A program made the position numbers and the translations under genes. Below, in pieces: positions 1-7,112 of a stretch of DNA of 9,673 nt. This DNA comes from Capsulimonas sp. (GTDB lineage Bacteria; Armatimonadota; Armatimonadia; Armatimonadales; Capsulimonadaceae), in the NCBI GenBank assembly GCA_025963815.1, contig JAOQAA010000517.1:1-9673 (forward strand). The letters run 5' to 3'. The notes under the pieces were generated by a model. The model saw only the letters and a list, made by a program, of their open reading frames with translations. It was not told where the DNA came from and searched no databases. Position 1 is the first letter of the stretch; every line of letters begins with the position of its first letter.

Positions 1-43
1 CTGCGCGACCGGACTTTGGGAATCGACGAGACTCTGTCGATAA

Positions 44-775
44 TTAGTTGTACTTCTTCTCCACGAGCGCCAGCTCACCAAGAGTGCCGGTGTTGCGCAG
101 GCCACCAGTGACGGCGCAGGGAGTGGCGTCGTCGTACATAACCCACATGCTGTTCGTGTTGCTGGGACCGCAGGTCGCCAGGGGCTTCATCGCCTTGACG
201 TGGCAGTCCGCGAAGACATAATTCGAATAGCCGCCATGCCCGGCGTACAGATCGTATTCGAGCTTGCCAGTGCTGATGCCCGAAGGGTTATAGCGGGTGG
301 TCTCGGTGAGCAGGATCAGCGACGAGGGGCGCTGGACCTGGGAGACGGTGGTGAAACGGTTGGCGCCCATGGGAATCAGCCCGTAGTCTTCCGTGACGTT
401 CCCGCCGGAGGAGTTCGATCCGTAGGACGTCGGGAATTGCAGGTTGCCGGGATAGGCGGCGACGGTGTTCAATCCCGTGTCCATTTCAACGTTTGGGTTT
501 GAGGGGCATTTGTAGACTTTCGTGCTTTTCACATAGGGATAGATCACATAGCGCCATGTGCCGACATAGTTCCGGTAGCTCGCAGGAAACGCCTCGTCGT
601 TGTCCTGGATATACTGGCTGATCCCAAGTGCGATCTGGCGCAAATTACTGGCGCAGGCCTGCCGGCGCGCCCCTTCGCGCACCTTAGCGAAGGCGGGGAA
701 TAGTATTGCGGAAAGAACCGCAATTATCGCAATCACGACTAACAATTCAACTAAAGTAAAACCACTTCGTTTCAT
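44..775 (-). CDS. DUF1559-type prepilin-like (pseudopilin) protein
   Basis: This 243-residue protein starts with a class III prepilin leader: a short basic stretch (MKRSG), then [15 protein letters not shown]. Prepilin peptidase would cut between Gly5 and Phe6, leaving the conserved Glu at mature position +5 (Glu10). The hydrophobic helix runs to about residue 28, followed by the Arg-rich [11 protein letters not shown]...[13 protein letters not shown] segment typical of the large DUF1559/H-X9-DG family of Armatimonadota and Planctomycetota. A CPSNPN motif lies near residue 90. The C-terminal H-X9-D motif is present (His180, Asp190), but the usual following Gly is Cys191. These proteins are thought to be exported and assembled by type II secretion or type IV pilus-like machinery; individual roles are mostly unknown. 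The start is supported by AAGGGAG at 786-792, 10 bases upstream. No secretion genes are adjacent, as is usual for this scattered family. Confidence 0.9.
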   Translation of the reverse strand: MKRSGFTLVELLVVIAIIAVLSAILFPAFAKVREGARRQACASNLRQIALGISQYIQDNDEAFPASYRNYVGTWRYVIYPYVKSTKVYKCPSNPNVEMDTGLNTVAAYPGNLQFPTSYGSNSSGGNVTEDYGLIPMGANRFTTVSQVQRPSSLILLTETTRYNPSGISTGKLEYDLYAGHGGYSNYVFADCHVKAMKPLATCGPSNTNSMWVMYDDATPCAVTGGLRNTGTLGELALVEKKYN

Positions 776-973
776 CGATTTCTTGCTCCCTTACATAAGA
801 ATCTATACCATAGCTCACAGAGCGAATGTACAGGTTTTTTTACCATTTTTGGACAGGCCGCTACGCTCTCGCGCGTTGCTCGTCAATGATAATATTATGG
901 GAAATGCGCGAAAAATCAATAGGGATAATTACCGGGGTTTCCGGCAGACGTGCTTAGGGGGCATTGGGAGCGG

Positions 974-1753
974 TCAGGCCGAGGGAAGATCGATGGTCTG
1001 ACCGTCGTACGCAAGCTCCACTCCGGCCGGCAGTTCGGCGTTGACAGCGCAGTGGTCGTAGTCGTGGGAAAGATGCGTGAGCAGCGTTCGCTTCGGCTTC
1101 AGCTGGGCGACAACTTCCAGGGCGGCGTCGAGGTGGAAGTGCGTTTCGTGTGGCTCGCGGCGCACGGCGTCGAGCATCAGCAGGTCCAGATCCTGAAGAT
1201 GGGGCAGTGTCTCGGCGGGGATGGCGCTGACGTCGGTGACATAGGCGAACTTCGCGCCGAACTTGTACGCCAGGATCGGCAGGCGGCCATGGAAGACGCG
1301 CATCGGCAGCACGTGCAGGCCGCCGAGGGTGAGAGGCTCTCCCGGCGTCAGCGTATGCAGCTCCACCTGCGGCTTTCCGCCGCCGACGGGGGTCATTTTA
1401 AAGATATACTCGTAGATCCGCTGAATATCGTCCAGCACGGAAGTCTCGGCGTAGATCGGGATCGCCGTGGTCTGGCGATAGTTGAACACGCGGATATCGT
1501 CGAGTCCAAAGATATGGTCCGCATGCGAGTGGGTGTAAAGGATGGCGTCCAGCCGGGACATCGGGTTCGCCAGAAGCGCCATGCGCATCTCCGGCGGCGT
1601 GTCCACTAGCAGTTTCTCCCCCGAGTCCGTGGTGACGACGATCGAAGGCCGCAGCCGCTTGTTTTTCGGGTCTGGAGAAGTACAGACAGCGCAATCGCAG
1701 CCGATCACGGGCACGCCGTGCGACGTGCCGCTGCCCAGGACGGTGACTCTCAT
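974..1753 (-). CDS. PhnP-like MBL-fold metal-dependent phosphodiesterase
   Basis: This 259-residue metallo-beta-lactamase-fold hydrolase carries the metal-binding motif THSHADH (His75, His77, Asp79, His80), with His155, Asp174 and His227 as likely further ligands and His205 as a likely active-site residue. The N-terminal GCDCAVC (Cys19, Cys21, Cys24) together with His230 matches the structural zinc site of PhnP in arrangement and spacing. PhnP opens 5-phosphoribosyl 1,2-cyclic phosphate in phosphonate breakdown. Relatives in this subfamily act on other cyclic phosphodiesters, and no phosphonate genes are visible, so the substrate is open and no symbol is given. I chose the ATG at 1753 because homology begins at once (MRVTVLGSGTSHGVP). 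The reading frame extends upstream to 1915, but that part resembles no protein. No clear Shine-Dalgarno is seen; TACAAT lies 6 bases upstream, suggesting a leaderless transcript. Probably cytosolic. Confidence 0.88.
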   Translation of the reverse strand: MRVTVLGSGTSHGVPVIGCDCAVCTSPDPKNKRLRPSIVVTTDSGEKLLVDTPPEMRMALLANPMSRLDAILYTHSHADHIFGLDDIRVFNYRQTTAIPIYAETSVLDDIQRIYEYIFKMTPVGGGKPQVELHTLTPGEPLTLGGLHVLPMRVFHGRLPILAYKFGAKFAYVTDVSAIPAETLPHLQDLDLLMLDAVRREPHETHFHLDAALEVVAQLKPKRTLLTHLSHDYDHCAVNAELPAGVELAYDGQTIDLPSA

Positions 1754-1759
1754 ACGACT

Positions 1760-1765
1760 ATTGTA
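1760..1765 (-). promoter_or_regulatory. Candidate -10 box for a leaderless phosphodiesterase mRNA
   Basis: On the minus strand TACAAT stands 6 bases before the ATG at 1753, so transcription would start at or beside the start codon. No convincing -35 and no Shine-Dalgarno are visible. A very similar arrangement precedes the GH20 gene. This is a prediction from a hexamer only. Confidence 0.35.
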
Positions 1766-1902
1766 CCCGATGGCCGAAGCCCACATCGCCCTGGCTACAC
1801 CTCGTCTGGCGCGGTTCGTGCGTCGGACACTCTCGTTTTCGAAAATCGACACGATGCACGACAACTGCCTGAGGCTTTTCTTACATGAGTACAATCTGAT
1901 CA

Positions 1903-2145
1903 TCAAGAATAGCACATAAAATCAGACGGGGATGAGCCACTACCTAAAATTAATAGCCTAGATTTCTCTAAGCCGTCTTCAACGGCTTTTGGAATATGAC
2001 CGCCAAGAGGGATCGCCCATTCGTCAAACCACACACGCACGCCGTCTGCTTTTAGTCGCTCCGCGATGCTTCGGACAATGGCTTTGTCCTTGCTGCTATG
2101 GCTCAGGAAGACGTCGTATTGGAAATCAGTTTGGGGTTCAGGCAT
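1903..2145 (-). pseudogene. Truncated TIR-domain protein (N-terminal half only)
   Basis: The 80-residue product opens like a bacterial TIR domain: YDVFLSHSSKDK (residues 10-21, strand A and the first loop), then SIAERLKADGVRVWFDEW (box 2-like), then IPKAVEDGLEKSRLLIL to residue 67. The recognisable domain then stops; the last 13 residues (GSGSSPSDFMCYS) do not continue it. A TIR domain normally needs about 130-150 residues. The missing half includes the helix with the catalytic Glu of NAD-cleaving TIR enzymes, so NADase activity is unlikely. Intact bacterial TIR proteins act in anti-phage defence, signalling or effector functions. No partner gene is recognisable. The surrounding DNA is AT-richer than the flanks, consistent with acquired and decaying DNA. 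An ATG with a weak GGTGG-type ribosome site exists at 2145, so a short protein could still be made. Confidence 0.7.
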
Positions 2146-2240
2146 AAGTCACCACCGAAGCAAAATTTTCTTGTACGAAAGCGTCTTCCAAATCGACGCG
2201 GAACGCATCCAAGTGCATATTTGGAGACCATGTCCGCTTG

Positions 2241-2477
2241 CTACTCGTTCGACAGAGTGGTGAGCATCTCCTTTATTGAAACAGTCCCGTCGTTCTCCTC
2301 CAAATCGACGCTTCCAAAAGAACCCTCCCACTCGCTTGCTTTCGCTAAGATCTCATGCCAGTCGCGGGCTTTGGAAATTAACCGTGTCAAATCAAATAAA
2401 ATCCCCGTAAGCTTGCTTGCGTTAAGTTTTTGAAAGATTTGGTATGATGGATGGGAATAAGGTCGTCTGCTTCCCAA
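2241..2477 (-). CDS. Small unrecognised ORF or gene remnant
   Basis: This open frame of 78 codons has a TTG as its only early start (2477), directly after an in-frame TGA. No Shine-Dalgarno is evident. The product is soluble. Its C-terminal two thirds look protein-like (KARDWHEILAKASEWEG, then an acidic segment and IKEMLTTLSNE), but I do not recognise a family. It lies 95 bases upstream of the truncated TIR gene on the same strand and shares its AT-richer composition. The likeliest readings are the C-terminal remnant of a disrupted gene or a small gene accompanying the TIR gene. It may also be chance. Confidence 0.25.
   Translation of the reverse strand: MGSRRPYSHPSYQIFQKLNASKLTGILFDLTRLISKARDWHEILAKASEWEGSFGSVDLEENDGTVSIKEMLTTLSNE
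2440..2448 (+). promoter_or_regulatory. Candidate extended -10 promoter of the GT4 gene
   Basis: TGGTATGAT reads as an extended -10 (TG-N-TATGAT). It would start transcription near 2455, giving a leader of about 50 bases before the ATG at 2505 and leaving the ATG at 2451 outside the message. The -35 region is poor. Confidence 0.3.
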
Positions 2478-2504
2478 TCATTTTGTTCTCTTGCACCCAA
2501 GGTT

Positions 2505-3746
2505 ATGTTAGAGCTAGACTACCACGCAGTCCCAAATCGGTCCCGTAACGCCGCCCCGCCGCTTCGCGTGGCGTTTGCAACGGAAAGTTACGCCCTCGGC
2601 GGGGTCGAGCGCTGGCTTGCTATGCTCATCGGCGGGCTGGACCGCTCCCGCTTTACTCCCCTCTTGATCTGCTCGGACGCTCCAGATATCGATCCTTTTG
2701 TCGCCGATGTGCAGGCGTGCGGCGCGGAGATTATTCGGACGGGGCTGATGACGCCGTGGTCGCCCTCCGTGTCTCCTCAGATCGTCACGCAGCTTGCGTG
2801 GATGCTGAAAGCGCGGCGCATTGACGTGCTGCACGCGCAGGTGCTGGGCGGGGTCGGAGCGCGCTCCATCGTTCTGGCGGCTCGGCTCGCAGGCGTAAAG
2901 TCGGTCTTCATCACCATTCACGGCTCCCAGCGCACGCGCCTGGGCCGCGCAGCGCGCGATGCGGGACGCGTGTTCGACCGCGCGTTCGTGACCGGCTTCA
3001 CCACCTCCTCCCACAGCAGCCGCACCTCGCAGATTGCGATGGCGGGCCGCGCTCCGGATCAGATCCGGGTCATTTGCCACGCCATCGAATGCGAGGCGTT
3101 CAATCCTCATCTCGACCGCGAGGAGTCACGGCGGATGCTCGGGCTGCCGGAGGGAGTTCCGCTGGTGGGGATCGTCGGGCGGATGGACCCGCAGAAGGGC
3201 GTCGATGATTTTCTGCGCATGGCGCGTTTGATCGCGGACGCCGCGCCCAAAACGCACTTTCTTTTGGTGGGCGACGGCCAAAGTCTGCCGCAGTACAAAG
3301 CGCTGGCGTCGGCGCTCGGCATTGCGGACCGCGCGCACTTTCCCGGACGGCGCACGGACATCCCGCGCTGCCTGGCGGCGATGGATGTGTTCGTGCTCTC
3401 ATCCGTGTTCGAGCCGTTCGGCCTGGTCCTGGCGGAAGCGATGGCGATGGAGAAGCCCGTGGTGGCCACGGATTCCGGCGGCGTGTCCGAGGTGATCGCC
3501 GACGGCGTCACCGGCGCGCTCGTCCCGATCTCCGACGCCCCCGCGATGGCGATGGCGGCGCTGCGCTACCTGCGCCAGCCGGATCTGGCGCGCCGGCACG
3601 GCGAGGCGGGGCGCCGCCGTGTGCTGGAAAAATTCACCGCCGCCCGCATGGTCGGCGAGATGGAAACCATGTACGCGCGCTCCCATGCGGCGAACAAATC
3701 GCACCCGAAGATCGGGCATGTGCGGCGGCAGATCCGAACGGACTGA
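2505..3746 (+). CDS. GT4-family glycosyltransferase
   Basis: This 413-residue GT-B-fold retaining glycosyltransferase has an N-terminal acceptor domain beginning RVAFATESYALGGVERWLAML (residues 21-41), whose Gly-Gly loop is typical of GT4. The C-terminal nucleotide-sugar domain has VGIVGRMDPQKGVDDFL (221-237), FLLVGDG (252-258), and the EX7E signature in EPFGLVLAEA (Glu303 and Glu311), followed by PVVATDSGGVSEVI. It probably moves a sugar from a nucleotide donor onto a lipid- or polysaccharide-linked acceptor at the cytosolic face of the membrane. Donor and acceptor cannot be read from the sequence. No membrane segment is seen. An in-frame ATG at 2451 would add 18 residues unlike the family; neither start has a good Shine-Dalgarno, and the choice of 2505 rests on the candidate promoter. 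A GT2 gene follows 61 bases later on the same strand. Confidence 0.85.
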   Translation: MLELDYHAVPNRSRNAAPPLRVAFATESYALGGVERWLAMLIGGLDRSRFTPLLICSDAPDIDPFVADVQACGAEIIRTGLMTPWSPSVSPQIVTQLAWMLKARRIDVLHAQVLGGVGARSIVLAARLAGVKSVFITIHGSQRTRLGRAARDAGRVFDRAFVTGFTTSSHSSRTSQIAMAGRAPDQIRVICHAIECEAFNPHLDREESRRMLGLPEGVPLVGIVGRMDPQKGVDDFLRMARLIADAAPKTHFLLVGDGQSLPQYKALASALGIADRAHFPGRRTDIPRCLAAMDVFVLSSVFEPFGLVLAEAMAMEKPVVATDSGGVSEVIADGVTGALVPISDAPAMAMAALRYLRQPDLARRHGEAGRRRVLEKFTAARMVGEMETMYARSHAANKSHPKIGHVRRQIRTD

Positions 3747-3807
3747 GCCGCGCACAGATCTTCCCGAGCGTCCCGGCATTCGGTGACAGAACGTTAAGAA
3801 AAATCCC

Positions 3808-4698
3808 ATGCTGATTAGCGTTATTGTCCCCACTCGAAACCGTAAGGCGCTGCTGCGGCAGGCGCTGGACAGCGTCGCGGCGCAGAATGCCCCAGGCGTC
3901 GAGATCGAAACGATCGTCATCGACAACGGTTCGACGGACAGAACGCTCGAGATGCTGGCGATGGAGTATCCCGGCGTGCTGCGGCTCGCTAGCGATGAGC
4001 GCGGATCCTCGCCGGCGCGCAATGCCGGAATGCGCGCGGCGAAGGGCGAGTGGTTCGCCTTTCTGGACGACGACGATGTGTGGCTGCCCGGCAAGATCGC
4101 GCGCTGCCTGTCGCTTTCCCAGGAACACCCCGAGGCGCGCTGTGTCTGGACCGCCGCCACGGTCTGCGATTGGCGCCTGGCCCCCTTGCGCAAATGGACC
4201 GGACCGGACCTTTCTCATGGCCCGCTGACCTGCGCGGCGTTTCTGCGCGACAGCATCACTCCCTCCGCCATTCTGATGCACCGGGACGTGTACGCCAAGG
4301 TCGGCGACTTCGACCCCGCCCTGCTGCGCGGCCAGGATCTCGACTACTTCTGCCGCACGATCCTCGCCGGATTTTCCTTCGCCGCCGCGCCGGAGGAGAT
4401 GGTTTTGTACCGTCTGCCGGAGCGCCCCACCCCACAAACACTCTATCGATCGTACGTGCATATCGCGCCGCTGACCGCCCGCTACATGGAAATGGACATT
4501 CCCGGCCGCCCCTCGGCCTCGGAACGCCGCGCACTGCTGCGCCACGTTCGGGGATATTACGCCGACCAGCTCATCCAGGCCTCCCGCACACTGCGCCAGG
4601 ACGATACCGCCGACGCGCGCGAGGCATTGATTCTCGCCCTGCGCGTCTCCCCGCTCCACGCCCTCAAGAGCCTCTTGAAATCTGCGCCGCCCACATAA
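3808..4698 (+). CDS. GT2-family glycosyltransferase
   Basis: This 296-residue inverting glycosyltransferase has a GT-A fold. It starts directly with the nucleotide-binding strand ISVIVPTRNR (residues 3-12), followed by IVIDNGSTD (36-44) and ARNAGMRAAKGEWFAFLDDDDVW (70-92), where Asp87-Asp90 supply the metal- and nucleotide-binding DxD motif. RGQDLDYFCR (174-183) sits where the catalytic base region of this family falls. The C-terminal 90 residues are helical-looking, with no membrane span, so the enzyme is likely cytosolic or peripheral. It probably adds one sugar in building an exopolysaccharide, cell-wall glycan or glycoprotein; the substrate is unknown. It lies 61 bases after the GT4 gene with no clear terminator between them, so the two are probably co-transcribed. 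The ribosome site is weak. Confidence 0.87.
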   Translation: MLISVIVPTRNRKALLRQALDSVAAQNAPGVEIETIVIDNGSTDRTLEMLAMEYPGVLRLASDERGSSPARNAGMRAAKGEWFAFLDDDDVWLPGKIARCLSLSQEHPEARCVWTAATVCDWRLAPLRKWTGPDLSHGPLTCAAFLRDSITPSAILMHRDVYAKVGDFDPALLRGQDLDYFCRTILAGFSFAAAPEEMVLYRLPERPTPQTLYRSYVHIAPLTARYMEMDIPGRPSASERRALLRHVRGYYADQLIQASRTLRQDDTADAREALILALRVSPLHALKSLLKSAPPT

Positions 4699-4713
4699 AA
4701 GCCGAACCTCGGA

Positions 4714-4719
4714 TATAAT
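4714..4719 (+). promoter_or_regulatory. Consensus -10 box for a leaderless GH20 mRNA
   Basis: A perfect TATAAT lies 7 bases before the ATG at 4727. Transcription would begin at the start codon, and no Shine-Dalgarno is present. No good -35 is seen at 16-18 bases. This suggests the hydrolase is transcribed on its own as well as, or instead of, from the glycosyltransferase genes. Confidence 0.45.
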
Positions 4720-4726
4720 AAAAAGC

Positions 4727-6679
4727 ATGAACCTCTCCCGCGTCACCTCAGCCGCCGTATGCCTCGCCGCCTTCGTTCTCCACGCCGCGCCGGCGCTCGC
4801 ACAGACGAACCTGCTGCCGGTTCCCTCAAAGGCCGAATGGAACACAGGTCGTTTTAAGATCGAGGGGAAATTCGGCGTCGCATTTCATGGCGCCCGAGAC
4901 CCACGGATTACTGCGGCGATTACACGCTGGCGGCTAAGTCAGGCAGCCATCGGCCTTGGCGCTGGCCCGAATCGTCGAGACAAGAACTGCAGCCTGGGTA
5001 TTGATTGCTACGCGGCGGTCCGGGGACAGACGCAGTCTGTGAAGGATGACGAATCGTACACCCTCTCTGTGGACGAACACGGCGCTTATCTGGAAGCTCC
5101 AGGTCCGCTGGGAATCGTACGCGGCCTGGAGACGGTTCGTCAGTTGACGCAGGTCGAAAATGGCCAATTCTATCTTCCCACCGTGGAGATCCATGACAAG
5201 CCCCGATTTGCGTGGCGGGGGCTGATGATCGACGTATCGCGACACTGGATGCCTGTGGAGACAATCGAGCGCACTCTGGACAAGATGTCGAGCGTCAAGC
5301 TGAACGTCTTTCACTGGCATCTGTCCGACGATCAAGGGTTTCGGGTCGAAAGCAAGATCTTTCCCAAGATCACTCAAATAGGGTCGGAAGGAAAGTTTTA
5401 CACGCAAAAACAGATCAAGGCGATTGTGGCGTATGCGCGCGATCGGGGGATCCGGGTTGTGCCGGAGTTCGATATCCCGGGCCACACGACGGCGCTGCTC
5501 GCCGCTTATCCGGAACTGGCGAGCGCACCCGGCCCCTATTCCATCGCGCACAATTGGGGAATCCATACCGCGACTCTGGACCCGACGAACGAACGCGTTT
5601 ACGACTTTCTGGACAAATTCTTTGGCGAAATGGCGGGCCTCTTTCCCGATCTATACGTGCACATCGGAGGCGATGAGGTGAACGGGACGCAGTGGAGCGG
5701 GAACGCGAAGATCCAGGAGTTTCTCAAGGCGCACGGCCTTGCGGACAACAATGCTCTCCAGGCTTACTTCAACGGGCGCATCAGCGACATTCTGAAGAAG
5801 CATGGGAAGTCGATGATCGGTTGGGACGAGATCCTTGCTCCCGGCCTGCCGCCGTCCACGGCGGTGCAGTCCTGGCGCGGCAAGGATGCTCTGGCGGCGG
5901 CCGCGCGCGAGGGTCGCTTCGCCATTCTCTCCCACGGATACTATCTGGATAACCCGATTTCGGTGTCGGAAATGTACGCCAACGATCCTGCCGTCGGCCC
6001 CGCCGCGACGCTTTCCGCCTCGGAGCGAGCGCTCATTCTGGGCGGCGAAGCATGCATGTGGACGGAGCGCGTGACGCCCGCCGCCCTCGACGCCCGCGTG
6101 TGGCCCCGCGCCGCCGCCGTCGCCGAGCGCCTCTGGTCTCCAATGGGCGTCACGGACACAGACGACCTGGCCCGCCGCCTGCAAATCTGGTTCCCGCTCC
6201 GAACCGAGACGCAGGCTCCCTACGGCGGCGCAGCAGCAGCGATCCCCGGAACCATTCAAATCGAGGACTATGACCGGGGCGGTGAAGGGGTCTCCTATCA
6301 CGATTTCGACGGCGTCAATACCGGCGAAGGCTACCGCGAGGAGGAAACGGTCGATGTCGAGCCGTTTGACGGCGGCTTCGATGTGGGATACACCCGTCCG
6401 GGCCAGTGGCTGAAGTACACCGTCCAAGTTCAAAATACGGGGACCTACGATCTGGGAGTGCGCGTCTCCTCGGCCGAGGGCGGCGGATCATTTCACCTGG
6501 AGGACGAAACCGGTCAAAATCTCACGGGGTCAATGAATGTGACCGTCACGGGAAGCTGGGATGTCTACACGGTTGTTCACGCCTCCGTGAAGCTTCGCCA
6601 GGGCCAGCGCGTACTCAAGCTTGTTGAGGATACCGGCGGCTACAATCTCGATTCCATGGCCTTCACGGCGGAGAAATAG
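4727..6679 (+). CDS. Secreted GH20 beta-N-acetylhexosaminidase with C-terminal CBM6
   Basis: This 650-residue exported enzyme probably removes terminal beta-linked GlcNAc or GalNAc from glycans such as chitin oligomers or peptidoglycan fragments. Residues 1-25 form a Sec signal peptide ending ALA, with likely cleavage before Gln26. Residues about 28-155 look like the GH20b accessory domain. The catalytic barrel begins at FAWRGLMIDVSRHW (161-174) and continues through KLNVFHWHLSDDQGFRVE (191-208) and VVPEFDIPGHT (244-254). HIGGDEVNGTQW (312-323) carries the Asp316-Glu317 pair used for substrate-assisted catalysis. Pocket tryptophans are likely in QSWRG (Trp383) and GGEACMWTE (Trp445). From IQIEDYDRG (510-518) to the end is a CBM6-type beta-sandwich that should hold the enzyme on polysaccharide. 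No lipobox or C-terminal anchor is seen. It follows the GT2 gene by 28 bases. Confidence 0.95.
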   Translation: MNLSRVTSAAVCLAAFVLHAAPALAQTNLLPVPSKAEWNTGRFKIEGKFGVAFHGARDPRITAAITRWRLSQAAIGLGAGPNRRDKNCSLGIDCYAAVRGQTQSVKDDESYTLSVDEHGAYLEAPGPLGIVRGLETVRQLTQVENGQFYLPTVEIHDKPRFAWRGLMIDVSRHWMPVETIERTLDKMSSVKLNVFHWHLSDDQGFRVESKIFPKITQIGSEGKFYTQKQIKAIVAYARDRGIRVVPEFDIPGHTTALLAAYPELASAPGPYSIAHNWGIHTATLDPTNERVYDFLDKFFGEMAGLFPDLYVHIGGDEVNGTQWSGNAKIQEFLKAHGLADNNALQAYFNGRISDILKKHGKSMIGWDEILAPGLPPSTAVQSWRGKDALAAAAREGRFAILSHGYYLDNPISVSEMYANDPAVGPAATLSASERALILGGEACMWTERVTPAALDARVWPRAAAVAERLWSPMGVTDTDDLARRLQIWFPLRTETQAPYGGAAAAIPGTIQIEDYDRGGEGVSYHDFDGVNTGEGYREEETVDVEPFDGGFDVGYTRPGQWLKYTVQVQNTGTYDLGVRVSSAEGGGSFHLEDETGQNLTGSMNVTVTGSWDVYTVVHASVKLRQGQRVLKLVEDTGGYNLDSMAFTAEK

Positions 6680-6685
6680 GCAGGC

Positions 6686-6723
6686 AAGAAAAAAAGCGCT
6701 CGCCCCCTCATTGGGACGAGCGC
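6686..6723 (-). terminator. Rho-independent terminator of the small membrane protein gene
   Basis: GCGCTCG (6696-6702) and CGAGCGC (6717-6723) form a perfect 7-bp stem, with possible CCC/GGG pairs inside. An A-run on the plus strand (6689-6695) becomes a T-run right after the stem on the minus strand, so the strong direction is minus. It lies 26 bases past the stop of the 39-residue gene. It also sits 16 bases after the GH20 stop and may weakly end that transcript, but there is no T-run on that side. Confidence 0.8.
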
Positions 6724-6749
6724 CTCTCCATCAAATTTATTCCGGCCAA

Positions 6750-6869
6750 TTATCCGACCAGCAGGCTAATATAGTGTCCTACCGACAAAACGATGATCAG
6801 CAGCGCGAGCGCGCTTCCAATCAAGATCGATCCCGCCACCGTCACTCGCTCAAATAAGTTATCGCCCAT
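6750..6869 (-). CDS. 39-residue single-span membrane protein
   Basis: This short gene encodes a charged N-terminus (MGDNLFERV) followed by one long hydrophobic segment (about residues 11-38: AGSILIGSALALLIIVLSVG and onward), so nearly the whole protein is a transmembrane helix. The start at 6869 is set by a strong AGGGGAG (6879-6885) 9 bases upstream; an in-frame ATG at 6878 directly abuts that ribosome site and is unlikely. The good ribosome site, full reading frame and dedicated terminator 26 bases downstream make a real gene likely despite its size. I do not recognise a family. Such small proteins often modulate a larger membrane complex or the envelope, but nothing here identifies a partner. 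Confidence 0.65.
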   Translation of the reverse strand: MGDNLFERVTVAGSILIGSALALLIIVLSVGHYISLLVG

Positions 6870-6909
6870 CGTCGTCATCTCCCCTGAGGCAGGCGCCCGC
6901 GCCCGCCCG

Positions 6910-7112
6910 TGTCAAGTACCCCTTAACCAATAAATATCGCGGCTCGTCTCCGCTTCCGTTCTCGTATATACCAACAACAATCCGCTTTTTAAAAGAGTTC
7001 CGGATCGATCGGTATAATTTTATACTCATCGCCCACACTGCCGCTTTCCGCGTGTGTTGAGGGCAGTATAAACGCCGACCGTGTACATAGCGTATACAGA
7101 TCTCGTGATATT
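6910..7112. other. Stretch without a confident gene, with a short palindrome
   Basis: This stretch lies between two minus-strand genes. It contains a perfect inverted repeat GTATAA-TT-TTATAC (7012-7025), AT-rich minus-strand boxes such as TATACT (7065-7070), and a minus-strand TTGACA (6910-6915) without a -10 at the right distance. These could be promoter or operator elements for the small membrane protein gene, but none is convincing alone. Confidence 0.3.

Larger units (their letters stand above)
1870..2504. other. AT-richer patch with broken genes
   Basis: Sampled 60-base lines here count at about 37-45% G+C, against about 70% inside the adjoining glycosyltransferase gene. The patch holds the half TIR gene and a small unrecognised ORF, and otherwise no supported gene. 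I found no terminal inverted repeats, target-site duplication, tRNA or integrase, so the mechanism of arrival is unknown. Confidence 0.5.

Noticed and set aside
22..41. ATCGAC/GTCGAT hairpin just after the pilin stop as a terminator
   Set aside because: The 6-bp stem has no T-run; it may contribute but cannot be called.
950..1609. 219-codon plus-strand frame
   Set aside because: It is the antisense of the PhnP-like gene, whose metal-site motifs are intact on the other strand.
1754..1915. 54-codon N-terminal extension of the PhnP-like protein
   Set aside because: The extension is unlike the family, which begins at MRVTVLGSG, and it runs through the AT-rich patch overlapping the TIR fragment's end.
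2098..2433. 111-codon plus-strand frame
   Set aside because: It is antisense to the TIR fragment and the adjacent ORF, with no ribosome site and no family resemblance.
1870..2504. A working TIR-based anti-phage system
   Set aside because: The TIR domain lacks its C-terminal half and no sensor, cyclase or effector partner is recognisable nearby.
3634..4845. 403-codon open frame on the minus strand across both glycosyltransferase genes
   Set aside because: It is antisense to two clear enzymes, with no ribosome site and no recognisable domain; long antisense frames are common in GC-rich coding DNA.
5651..6433. 260-codon minus-strand frame inside the GH20 gene
   Set aside because: It is the antisense of the catalytic and CBM6 regions and has no protein-like features.
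6859..7029. 56-codon minus-strand frame (MSIKLYRSIRNSF...)
   Set aside because: No ribosome site is seen, it overlaps the start of the better-supported 39-residue gene, and its C-terminus is low-complexity. The segment RIVVGIYENGSGDEPRYLL is the only protein-like part.
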